Part shown: positions 1 through 5,884 of the stretch, one piece after another | How the letters are laid out: the number at the start of each line of letters is the position of its first letter | Numbering within the stretch: position 1 is the first letter of the stretch | From: JACDAN01 sp035535195 | Lineage (GTDB): Bacteria; Actinomycetota; Thermoleophilia; Gaiellales; Gaiellaceae | NCBI GenBank assembly: GCA_035535195.1 | Contig: DATLQK010000080.1 | Coordinates: 1-24,299, forward strand | Length of the DNA: 24,299 bases | Direction of reading: 5' to 3' | Notes under the pieces: generated by a model | What the model saw: the letters and a program-made list of their open reading frames with translations, nothing else | The model's database searches: none | Told to the model about the DNA's origin: nothing | Position numbers and translations under genes: made by a program

Positions 1-240
1 CGCGAAGAGCCGGAGGAGCGGCACGTTCGGAAAGGCCTTCACGCTGTAGAGGACGAGCGCGTCCGGCGCCGCTTCGAGGTACGCGCGGGCCCGCGCCCGC
101 ATCGTCTCCTCGCAGTACACGACGAGCGGCGTGCCGAACTCCTCCACCAGGCGGGGTGTCGCGATGCCGGCCACCGAGAGGACTCCGCCCTCGACGGCCG
201 CCGTGTCGGGGAAGAGGTCGAGCGCGGTCAGTCCGGCCAG
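1..240 (-). CDS. lysA: Diaminopimelate decarboxylase, N-terminal part (cut by window edge)
   Basis: The reverse strand encodes the first ~80 residues of a fold-III PLP decarboxylase that converts meso-diaminopimelate to lysine. Visible landmarks are EEFGTPLVVYCEE (about residues 33-45), the usual LysA entry to the barrel, and VLYSVKAFPN (63-72), where Lys68 should carry the PLP Schiff base. The common motif is VKANPN, so Phe replaces the first Asn. The frame continues past base 1. The start is unclear: no ATG is in frame. CTG at 240-238 lies 6 bases after GGAGGA (252-247); another CTG overlaps the cupin stop at 231-229; GTG at 174-172 has GGAG 8 bases upstream, but would drop a LDLFPDTA segment that resembles other LysA N-termini. 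It overlaps or abuts the end of the cupin gene, so the two are probably translationally coupled. Identity is fairly sure, start is not. Confidence 0.85.
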   Translation of the reverse strand, partial: MAGLTALDLFPDTAAVEGGVLSVAGIATPRLVEEFGTPLVVYCEETMRARARAYLEAAPDALVLYSVKAFPNVPLLRLFA

Positions 241-632
241 CCGAAGTCCTCCGGGACACCGCGTCCGTCGCCAGGTCCGGTGTTCGGGGCACCGATCTTG
301 ACGAAGACCGCATCCTCGTCGCCGACGACGCGGAGCGCACGCGGGGTCTCGGGCGGAACCCTTATCGCCGTCCACGGCTCCAGGTCGATCACCTCGTTGT
401 CGCCGACGAGTGCCTGCGCCCGCCCCGAGATCAGCAGGTAGATCTCCTCCTGCCGGTTGTGCGTGTGGCCCCCGGCCGCATACCCCTTGCTGTACCGCGC
501 GAAGCTCACCCCGCAGTCCTCACAGTTCAGGTCGTTCCGCAGGAACCGGATCTCGAACTGCTCCGGATCGATCCCGAGGTTCTCGGCCTGGTCGGGGACA
601 TCCGAGACCTTCACCACCGTGTACTCCGCCAT
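228..632 (-). CDS. Small single-domain cupin protein
   Basis: A 134-residue protein with one double-stranded beta-helix (cupin_2 type) domain. The metal-binding signature GGHTHNRQEEIYLLISG spans about residues 54-70, giving His56, His58 and Glu63 as likely ligands, and a second cupin strand motif follows at EPWTAIRVPPETPRALR (85-101). Near the N-terminus is a CEDC pair (37-40) whose role I cannot tell. No signal peptide is seen, so it should be cytosolic. The ATG at 632-630 is supported by AAAAGGAG five bases upstream. It sits directly before lysA and overlaps its likely start, suggesting a two-gene operon, but the substrate cannot be read from the sequence. Enzyme (isomerase, dioxygenase) and small-molecule sensor are both possible. 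Confidence 0.85.
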   Translation of the reverse strand: MAEYTVVKVSDVPDQAENLGIDPEQFEIRFLRNDLNCEDCGVSFARYSKGYAAGGHTHNRQEEIYLLISGRAQALVGDNEVIDLEPWTAIRVPPETPRALRVVGDEDAVFVKIGAPNTGPGDGRGVPEDFGWPD

Positions 633-655
633 GCGCGCTCCTTTTCTCCGCAGGG

Positions 656-684
656 TTTCGAGCGACCGTACTCCCTGGTATTCT
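656..684 (+). promoter_or_regulatory. Candidate promoter of leuS and its leader peptide
   Basis: TTTCGA (656-661, weak -35) is separated by exactly 17 bases from TATTCT (679-684, 4 of 6 to TATAAT). The predicted start, 7-9 bases after the -10 box, coincides with the ATG at 693, so the transcript would begin with the leader peptide start codon. The -10 box is convincing in this GC-rich context; the -35 is weak. Confidence 0.45.
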
Positions 685-693
685 CAGCCTCAA
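665..693 (-). promoter_or_regulatory. Candidate promoter of the cupin-lysA operon
   Basis: On the reverse strand TTGAGG (693-688, 4 of 6 to TTGACA) is followed after 17 bases by TACGGT (670-665, a TANNNT box). Transcription would begin near 658, giving a short leader that contains AAAAGGAG before the cupin ATG. It overlaps the opposed leuS promoter, so the two may interfere. This is from pattern only. Confidence 0.4.
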
Positions 694-713
694 TGAGGAA
701 TCTCCTCGTGTAG
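693..713 (+). CDS. Putative leucine-sensing leader peptide of leuS (MRNLLV)
   Basis: ATG AGG AAT CTC CTC GTG TAG encodes six residues with two adjacent Leu codons. It lies about 80 bases before leuS, after a -10-like box and before a strong intrinsic terminator (755-779). This is the layout of ribosome-mediated attenuation: slow decoding of CTC CTC when charged tRNA-Leu is scarce would favour readthrough into leuS. No Shine-Dalgarno sequence is present; the ATG may be the transcript's 5' end (leaderless). It is too short for homology, so the case rests on position, codon content and the terminator. A T-box reading of the same leader is possible (see findings). Confidence 0.5.
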   Translation: MRNLLV

Positions 714-754
714 TCCAGGGAGCCAACGCGGCGGCGCCGCGACGACTCCCCACG

Positions 755-779
755 GCCTCTCGACATGAGAGGCTTTTTT
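755..779 (+). terminator. Intrinsic terminator in the leuS leader (attenuator)
   Basis: GCCTCTC (755-761) and GAGAGGC (767-773) form a perfect 7-bp stem with a 5-base loop, followed at once by TTTTTT (774-779). It reads on the plus strand, where no other gene lies upstream, and ends 16 bases before the leuS ATG, so it must act on leuS itself. GGGAG (718-722) can pair with CTCTC (757-761) to break it, or with CTCCC (746-750) to leave it intact. A GC hairpin, CGCGGC (727-732) with GCCGCG (736-741), lies between. Confidence 0.8.
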
Positions 780-795
780 CTTTCCGGAGACGGTG

Positions 796-3177
796 ATGGA
801 GCGATACGACCCACAGCAAATCGAGCCCAAGTGGCAGCAGGTCTGGGAGGAGGCGAAGGCCTGGGAAACGCCGAACCCTCCGCCCGGCGAGGCGCCCGAG
901 AACCACTGGTACCAGCTCGAGATGCTGCCCTACCCCTCGGGGACGCTCCACATGGGGCACGTCCTGAATTACACGATGGGCGACGTCGTCACCCACTTCC
1001 GCCGCCGGAACGGGTTCACCGTCCTGCGCCCGATGGGCTTCGACTCCTTCGGGCTGCCGGCCGAAAACGCCGCGATCAAGGAAGGTGGGCACCCGCGCGA
1101 GATCACGGAGCGGAACAGCGCCGCGATCCGGGTCCAGATGCGCCGCCTGGGCTGGGCGATCGACTGGACCCGCGAGATCTCGGCCCACGAGGTCGACTTC
1201 TATCGGTGGACGCAGTGGTTGTTCCTGCAGTTTTTCGAGCGTGGCCTGGCGTATCGCGCCGGCGCCCCCGTGAACTGGTGCCCGAACGACCAGACGGTGG
1301 TCGCGAACGAGTACGTCGTCGACGGCAGATGCGACCGCTGTGGGACGCAGGTCGAGGCGCGGATCATGGACCAGTGGTTCTTCAAGATCACTGCGTACGC
1401 CGACGAGCTGCTCGAGTACGACCTGCCCGAGTGGGGCGAGTGGCCGGAGCGCACGAAGACGATCCAGCGCAACTGGATCGGCCGCTCCGAGGGCGCGGAG
1501 ATCCTGTTCCGGATCGACGAGCTGGACGAGGACGTCCCGGTGTTCACCACCCGGCCGGACACGCTCTTCGGGGCGACCTTCTTCGTCCTCGCGCCCGAAC
1601 ACCCGCTGGTGGCGCGCATCCCGCGCGACGAGGTACAGGACTACGCCAAGCAGACGGCTGCGCGGCGCGGTGAGGACCGAGCGGCTGAGACGGTCAAGAC
1701 CGGCGTCTTCACGGGGATGTACGTGACGAACCCGGTCAACGGCGAGCAGCTGCCGATCTGGGTCGCCGACTACGTCCTGATGGAGTACGGGACGGGCACG
1801 ATCATGGCCGTCCCGGCCCATGACGAGCGCGACCGCGAGTTCGCCGAGACGTTCTCGCTGCCGATCCGCGAGGTGATCGACGAGGAGAACGGCGTCGTCG
1901 TCGACTCCGGCGACTTCACCGGGCTGCCGGTCGACGAGGCGAAGCGGAAGATCGTCGAGTGGCTGCACGAGCAGGGCCGTGGCGCGCCGGCGGTGAGCTA
2001 CCGGCTCCGCGACTGGAGCTTCTCGCGGCAGCGGTACTGGGGCTGCCCGATTCCGATCATCCACTGCGAGGAGCACGGCCTGGTGCCGGTGCCGGAGGAG
2101 GAGCTGCCGGTCGAGCTGCCGGAGGTCGAGGACTACCGGCCGAAGGGCGTCCCGCCGCTCGCCTCGAACGAGGCGTGGCTGAACGTGCCCTGTCCGATCT
2201 GCGGCAAGCCGGCGAAGCGCGAGGCGGACACGATGGACACCTTCGTCGACTCGTCCTGGTACTACCTGCGCTACGTCGACCCGCGGAACGACCACGCCCC
2301 GTTCGACCGCCGCGTGGTCGACTTCTGGTGCCCGATCTCGCAGTACATCGGCGGGATCGACCACGCGACGGGCCACCTGCTCTATTCGCGCTTCTTCGTT
2401 CGCGTGATGCGCGAGCTGGGGCTGGTCGGCTTCGGCGAGCCCTTCGGGCGACTGTTCCACCAGGGCTGGCTGCAGATGGGCGGGTCGAAGATGTCCAAGT
2501 CCAAGGGGAACGTCACCGGCCCCGACGAGCTGGTGGAGCAGTACGGGGCCGACGCGGTCCGCACCTACATCCTCTTCATGGGGCCCGCCGACCAGGACAT
2601 GGAGTGGACGGAAACCGGGATCGAGGGCGTCGTCCGGTTCCTGCGCCGCCTATGGCGCGTCGTCCTGGATGCCGCGGAGCGTCCGCCGACGGACGGGAGG
2701 CCCGACACGGCGCTCGCGCGGAAGGCGCACCAGACCGTCGCGAAGGCGACCGACGACATCGGCCGCCGCTTCCAGTTCCACACGCCGATCTCGGCGGTGA
2801 TGGAGCTGACGAACGAGCTGATCCAGGCGCCGGACGACCCGGCGGCCCGGTTCGCCGCCGAGACGGCCGTGTCGCTGATCCAGCCCTACGCGCCGCATCT
2901 GGCCGAGGAGCTGTGGGAGCGGCTCGGCCACGAGCAGCTGTGGGAGGAGCCCTGGCCGCAGGCCGACCCAGCGCTCCTGGAGCCCGACACGTTCGAGCTG
3001 GTGATCCAGGTCGACGGGAGGGTGCGGGACCGCCTGGAGGTTCCCAGCGACCTGTCCGAGGAGGAGCTGATCGCGTGCGCCACGTCCTCGGAGCGGGTCA
3101 AGGCCTTCCTGGACGGCGGCGAGATCCGGCAGACGATCGTCGTGCCGCGCAAGCTGGTCAACATCGTCACCAAGTAA
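796..3177 (+). CDS. leuS: Leucyl-tRNA synthetase
   Basis: A 793-residue class I synthetase that charges tRNA-Leu in the cytosol. The HIGH motif appears as HMGH (residues 52-55) and KMSKS at 565-569. The inserted CP1 editing domain carries the threonine-rich TTRPDT (251-256) and the AVPAHDERD segment, whose Asp is needed for clearing mischarged tRNA. Two CxxC pairs (CDRCG and CPICG) are possible zinc sites, and TMDTFVDSSWYY is a LeuRS hallmark. Length is normal for bacterial LeuRS. I take ATG 796 because GGAG (786-789) is 6 bases away; GTG 793, one codon earlier, would be only 3 bases from it. Expression is probably controlled by the leader at 693-779. The next gene is 75 bases downstream and appears to have its own promoter. 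Confidence 0.98.
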   Translation: MERYDPQQIEPKWQQVWEEAKAWETPNPPPGEAPENHWYQLEMLPYPSGTLHMGHVLNYTMGDVVTHFRRRNGFTVLRPMGFDSFGLPAENAAIKEGGHPREITERNSAAIRVQMRRLGWAIDWTREISAHEVDFYRWTQWLFLQFFERGLAYRAGAPVNWCPNDQTVVANEYVVDGRCDRCGTQVEARIMDQWFFKITAYADELLEYDLPEWGEWPERTKTIQRNWIGRSEGAEILFRIDELDEDVPVFTTRPDTLFGATFFVLAPEHPLVARIPRDEVQDYAKQTAARRGEDRAAETVKTGVFTGMYVTNPVNGEQLPIWVADYVLMEYGTGTIMAVPAHDERDREFAETFSLPIREVIDEENGVVVDSGDFTGLPVDEAKRKIVEWLHEQGRGAPAVSYRLRDWSFSRQRYWGCPIPIIHCEEHGLVPVPEEELPVELPEVEDYRPKGVPPLASNEAWLNVPCPICGKPAKREADTMDTFVDSSWYYLRYVDPRNDHAPFDRRVVDFWCPISQYIGGIDHATGHLLYSRFFVRVMRELGLVGFGEPFGRLFHQGWLQMGGSKMSKSKGNVTGPDELVEQYGADAVRTYILFMGPADQDMEWTETGIEGVVRFLRRLWRVVLDAAERPPTDGRPDTALARKAHQTVAKATDDIGRRFQFHTPISAVMELTNELIQAPDDPAARFAAETAVSLIQPYAPHLAEELWERLGHEQLWEEPWPQADPALLEPDTFELVIQVDGRVRDRLEVPSDLSEEELIACATSSERVKAFLDGGEIRQTIVVPRKLVNIVTK

Positions 3178-3192
3178 GGGGGTATCTCACCC

Positions 3193-3220
3193 TAAAGGGG
3201 TAGGACGCACCGGCCGATAA
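3193..3220 (+). promoter_or_regulatory. Sigma28-type (FliA/WhiG) promoter
   Basis: TAAA (3193-3196) and GCCGATAA (3213-3220) are separated by 16 bases. The established FliA/SigD/WhiG consensus is TAAA-N15-GCCGATAA, so the -10 element matches 8 of 8 and the spacer is one base longer. Transcription would start near 3226-3228, about 25 bases before the HD-GYP gene, leaving room for its GGAGG ribosome site. An exact GCCGATAA so placed is unlikely by chance. Confidence 0.7.
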
Positions 3221-3238
3221 CGAGTCCCGGGTCCTACC
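3199..3238. repeat. 8-bp inverted repeat around the sigma28 -10 box
   Basis: GGTAGGAC (3199-3206) and GTCCTACC (3231-3238) are perfect inverted copies separated by 24 bases that include GCCGATAA. The first arm lies in the promoter spacer and the second near the transcript start. It may be an operator or a leuS 3' stem; no T-run follows, so it is not a typical intrinsic terminator. Confidence 0.5.
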
Positions 3239-3252
3239 ACGGAGGCTTGGAA

Positions 3253-4353
3253 ATGCGAATTCTGCTCGTGGACGACGACGCGCCGCTCCGGACGCTCCTC
3301 CGGACGACGTTCGAAGTCTTCGACGTGGACGTCGAGGAGGCGGCAAGCGCCGCCGAGGCCGAGCGGGCCGTGCGCGCATTCCAGCCGGACGTCGTCGTCC
3401 TCGACGTCCGCATGCCCGGGAAGAGCGGGCTCGAGCTCTGCCGCCAGCTGCGCGCCGACCACGCGAACGACGGGCTCGGCATCGTGCTGCTAACCGGCTC
3501 CGAAGGCGGCACCCAGGAGGCGGCGGACAGGGTCGGCGCCGACACCTTCCTGCGCAAGCCGTTCAGCCCGCTCGAGCTGCTCGCCGCCGTGGAGCGGCTC
3601 GCGGGACAGAAGTACGGCGTCCCGTTCCGCGCGCGCAGGACGGACGACCCGCAGGAGCAGCTCCTCCTCTACGCCCAGGACCTCCGGCACATTCTCGAGA
3701 TCGAGAAGGGCCAGCGGGCCCTGATCCAGAGCGCGTACCGCGAGACGGTGATGGCGCTCGCGAGCGCGCTCGAGTCGAAGGACACCGGGACGCGCGCCCA
3801 CTCGCAGCGAGTGCAGCACTACGCGATCGAGCTCGCGCGCGAGGTCGAGCCAAGGCTGCTCGACGACCCGAGCACGGAATACGGCTTCCTCCTGCACGAC
3901 GTCGGCAAGATCGGGATCCCCGATCGGATCCTCCAGAAGCCGAAGCCGCTGTCGGCTGCCGAAGAGCGGCTGATGCGGACACACACCGTCCTCGGCGAGC
4001 AGGTCCTGAGCGGAGTCGCCTTCCTCCACGGCGAGGGGTTGCGAGTCGTGCGGTCCCACCACGAGCGGTGGGACGGCGAGGGCTACCCAGACGCGCTCGC
4101 AGAGACGGAGATCCCGCTGTCCGCGCGCATCTTCGCCGTGGCCGATGCGCTCGACGCGATGACGAGCGACCGGCCCTACCGCCGGGCGATGGCTTGGGAG
4201 CAGGCGGGGCGCGAGCTCGTGGACGAGAGCGGCGTGCAGTTCGACCCGGTGGTCGTGGCCGCCTTCCTCGACGTCGGGGACCGGCTCCGTGCCGTGCACG
4301 ACGAGCTCGGAGCGGGCGTCTACGCCCGCTCGAGCAGCCGCAGGTCCGAGTAG
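3253..4353 (+). CDS. Response regulator with HD-GYP (cyclic di-GMP phosphodiesterase) domain
   Basis: A 366-residue two-domain regulator. Residues 1-115 are a receiver domain with the acidic pocket DDD (7-9), phospho-acceptor Asp51 in VVVLDVRMPG and the conserved Lys102. A helical linker (about 130-165) leads to an HD-GYP domain with HD at 215-216 in LLHDVGKIGIPD, HH at 269-270, GYP at 277-279 and DRPYR at 306-310. Such domains usually hydrolyse cyclic di-GMP, so phosphorylation by an unseen histidine kinase probably controls second-messenger breakdown. ATG 3253 is chosen because GGAGG (3241-3245) is 7 bases away; a TTG six bases earlier would sit too close. No kinase gene is adjacent. The sigma28-type promoter suggests a link to motility or development. 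The 3' end overlaps the convergent gene by 34 bases. Confidence 0.93.
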   Translation: MRILLVDDDAPLRTLLRTTFEVFDVDVEEAASAAEAERAVRAFQPDVVVLDVRMPGKSGLELCRQLRADHANDGLGIVLLTGSEGGTQEAADRVGADTFLRKPFSPLELLAAVERLAGQKYGVPFRARRTDDPQEQLLLYAQDLRHILEIEKGQRALIQSAYRETVMALASALESKDTGTRAHSQRVQHYAIELAREVEPRLLDDPSTEYGFLLHDVGKIGIPDRILQKPKPLSAAEERLMRTHTVLGEQVLSGVAFLHGEGLRVVRSHHERWDGEGYPDALAETEIPLSARIFAVADALDAMTSDRPYRRAMAWEQAGRELVDESGVQFDPVVVAAFLDVGDRLRAVHDELGAGVYARSSSRRSE

Positions 4354-5282
4354 CGCCGGTAGGCGCGCCGGCCGCCGAACGCGGCGGCGAGCAGCACGAG
4401 GAACGGGCTCGCCACGATCAGGGCATAGGCGATCACCGCGAGCTCGGCGCCAAGGACGCCGGCTGCGTCGTCCACCGCGCGGTCGATCCGGCTCGGCGGG
4501 ACCACCTTCGCCTGGGGCTCGTGCGTCGTGAGATCGAGCAACAGCGTGGCGTAGGCTGCGCGCCGGTTGAGCTCGCTGCGGGTGTGCCGTAGCTGGGCGC
4601 GGCGGCCGGGGTCGCCGGTCCGGCGGATCTGCCGCGTCAGGTCGTCGAGCCGCTGCTGGAGGTCGGTGATCTGCGTCTGCTGCGCGAGGATACGTCCGAG
4701 CTCCGAGAAACGGACGACGGCGGCCTGAACCCGCGAGACCGGGATCCGAACCTCCAGTGCCGCGGTTCCCTCGCCCGTCTGGCTGCCGAAGTTCACCGTC
4801 TGGACGTAGCCGCCGAGGTTCCGGGTAATGCGGAGCGCCCGCTGCGTCGTCGCGGACAGGTCGTTCGTGTCGTCGACCAGGAGCGTGATCGAGGTCCTGA
4901 CGTCCTGGGCGCGCTTCCGAGCGGGGGCCGCCGTGGGCGGGGCAAACGCGTTCTTGGCCGCTTCGGGCGTGGCGGCTCGTCGCGGCATCCGCAGTTGCCC
5001 GCTCTCGGCCGTCGGTGCAAGCATTTGGGGCGGAATCAAGGCTCGGGGCGCAGTCGCCTTGTGTCCCGCCTGGTCCTCGACCCCCGCCTTGACGCCGACG
5101 GCGACCGCGGCGACGAGCGACGCCGCCGCGGCCGCGGGGGCGGCGACCATGAGCACGCGGCGCAGGGAGAGGGTGCGCCGCGGCGCCGGCGGCGTGGCCG
5201 TGATCACCGCAATCCGGTCGCGGAGCGCGTCGGGCGCGGACGGGGTCTCGGCGCGGAGCGCGGTGGCGAGATCAGGCGACAA
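4320..5282 (-). CDS. DUF4349-like membrane protein, putative anti-sigma partner
   Basis: A 320-residue protein with a ~41-residue cytosolic N-terminus, a membrane segment at about 42-64, an extracytoplasmic region and a second membrane segment at about 281-302 followed by a basic tail. Residues ~128-255 resemble the DUF4349 family: SITLLVDDTNDLSATTQRAL, an ALEVRIPV strand, then a coiled coil (about 202-245). The family has no firm function. Its start, TTG at 5282-5280, overlaps the end of the ECF sigma gene by 11 bases, with GAGG about 7 bases upstream, so the two should be coupled. By analogy with sigma/anti-sigma operons the N-terminus could hold the sigma factor; it has no zinc-finger Cys/His cluster, so any such domain is not the common ZAS type. 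The role is inference. Confidence 0.75.
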   Translation of the reverse strand: MSPDLATALRAETPSAPDALRDRIAVITATPPAPRRTLSLRRVLMVAAPAAAAASLVAAVAVGVKAGVEDQAGHKATAPRALIPPQMLAPTAESGQLRMPRRAATPEAAKNAFAPPTAAPARKRAQDVRTSITLLVDDTNDLSATTQRALRITRNLGGYVQTVNFGSQTGEGTAALEVRIPVSRVQAAVVRFSELGRILAQQTQITDLQQRLDDLTRQIRRTGDPGRRAQLRHTRSELNRRAAYATLLLDLTTHEPQAKVVPPSRIDRAVDDAAGVLGAELAVIAYALIVASPFLVLLAAAFGGRRAYRRYSDLRLLERA

Positions 5283-5778
5283 GGCGGGGCCTCACTTTCT
5301 GCTCGAGGCGCTCGAGCGCGCGGTTGAGCCGGGTCGTGCAGGCGGACGCGGAGATGTTGAGGACGCGCGCGGCGGTCTTCGCGTCGAGCTCGAGCACGAT
5401 CCGCAGTGCAATCACCTCGCGGTCGGCTCCGGAGAGCGTGCGGAGGGCCTGGCGGAGCACGGGCCCGTACTCGTCCGGCAGCTCGTGCTCGGCGACGCGG
5501 TCGGGCTCGGCGACCCGCTCCTCCCGGCGCCGCCGCCGCTCCTCGGCGCGGAAGTGGTCGAGCGCAGCGCCCCGAGCCAGCTGGAAGAGCCAGGTCTGGG
5601 CGGTGCCGCGTCTCGGATCGAAGCTCGACCAGCGTCCGAGCGCGCGCTCGAACGTCTCGGAGGTGAGGTCCTCGGCTGTCGAGGGGTTCGCGGTCACGTA
5701 GAGCAGGTAGCGGTAGACGTCGTCGAGGTGTGTCTCGGCGGCGGCGGAGAAGTCTTGGGCGTCTGCGACGTCGCTCAC
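5272..5778 (-). CDS. ECF-family RNA polymerase sigma factor
   Basis: A 168-residue sigma factor with only regions 2 and 4. Region 2 spans about 12-85 (LDDVYRYLLYVTANPSTAED, then the promoter-melting helix around GTAQTWLFQLARGAALDHFR). Region 4 spans about 108-160, with LRTLSGADREVIALRIVLEL and a helix-turn-helix at AARVLNISASACTTRLNRAL. The open frame extends far upstream, but GTG 5778-5776 is preferred: it begins just before region 2, avoids overlap with comEA, and follows a good promoter by 6 bases, implying a leaderless message. It is divergent from comEA and overlaps the downstream DUF4349 gene, its likely membrane partner. The stimulus and the target genes cannot be read here. Confidence 0.92.
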   Translation of the reverse strand: MSDVADAQDFSAAAETHLDDVYRYLLYVTANPSTAEDLTSETFERALGRWSSFDPRRGTAQTWLFQLARGAALDHFRAEERRRRREERVAEPDRVAEHELPDEYGPVLRQALRTLSGADREVIALRIVLELDAKTAARVLNISASACTTRLNRALERLEQKVRPRLVA

Positions 5779-5784
5779 GCACTC

Positions 5785-5814
5785 GGTATACGCCGCCGGG
5801 GCCGCTCGTGTCAC
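5785..5814 (-). promoter_or_regulatory. Promoter of the ECF sigma / DUF4349 operon
   Basis: On the reverse strand GTGACA (5814-5809, 5 of 6 to TTGACA) is followed after 18 bases by TATACC (5790-5785, 4 of 6 to TATAAT). The sigma factor GTG begins 6 bases later, so transcription and translation could start at the same base. This looks like a housekeeping-type promoter rather than an ECF GGAAC-type one. Confidence 0.55.
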
Positions 5815-5884
5815 ACCTGATCGGCCCGGATTCGGCACGAAGCCGTCTCCCACGCGTGACGACCTCGTCGCCACCGTGGGTGTC

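Noticed and set aside
156..713. 185-codon plus-strand frame over the cupin gene
   Set aside because: Shadow of the cupin; only its last codons (693-713) are kept, as the putative leader peptide.
520..2460. Long open frame (646 codons) on the minus strand across leuS
   Set aside because: It is antisense to a clear LeuRS, is rich in Arg/Pro/Leu/Asp as expected of a GC-rich shadow frame, and has no recognisable domain.
3178..3200. Intrinsic terminator after leuS (ACCC-TAAA-GGGGT)
   Set aside because: The stem is only 4-5 bp without a T-run, and TAAA there is better explained as the sigma28 -35 element.
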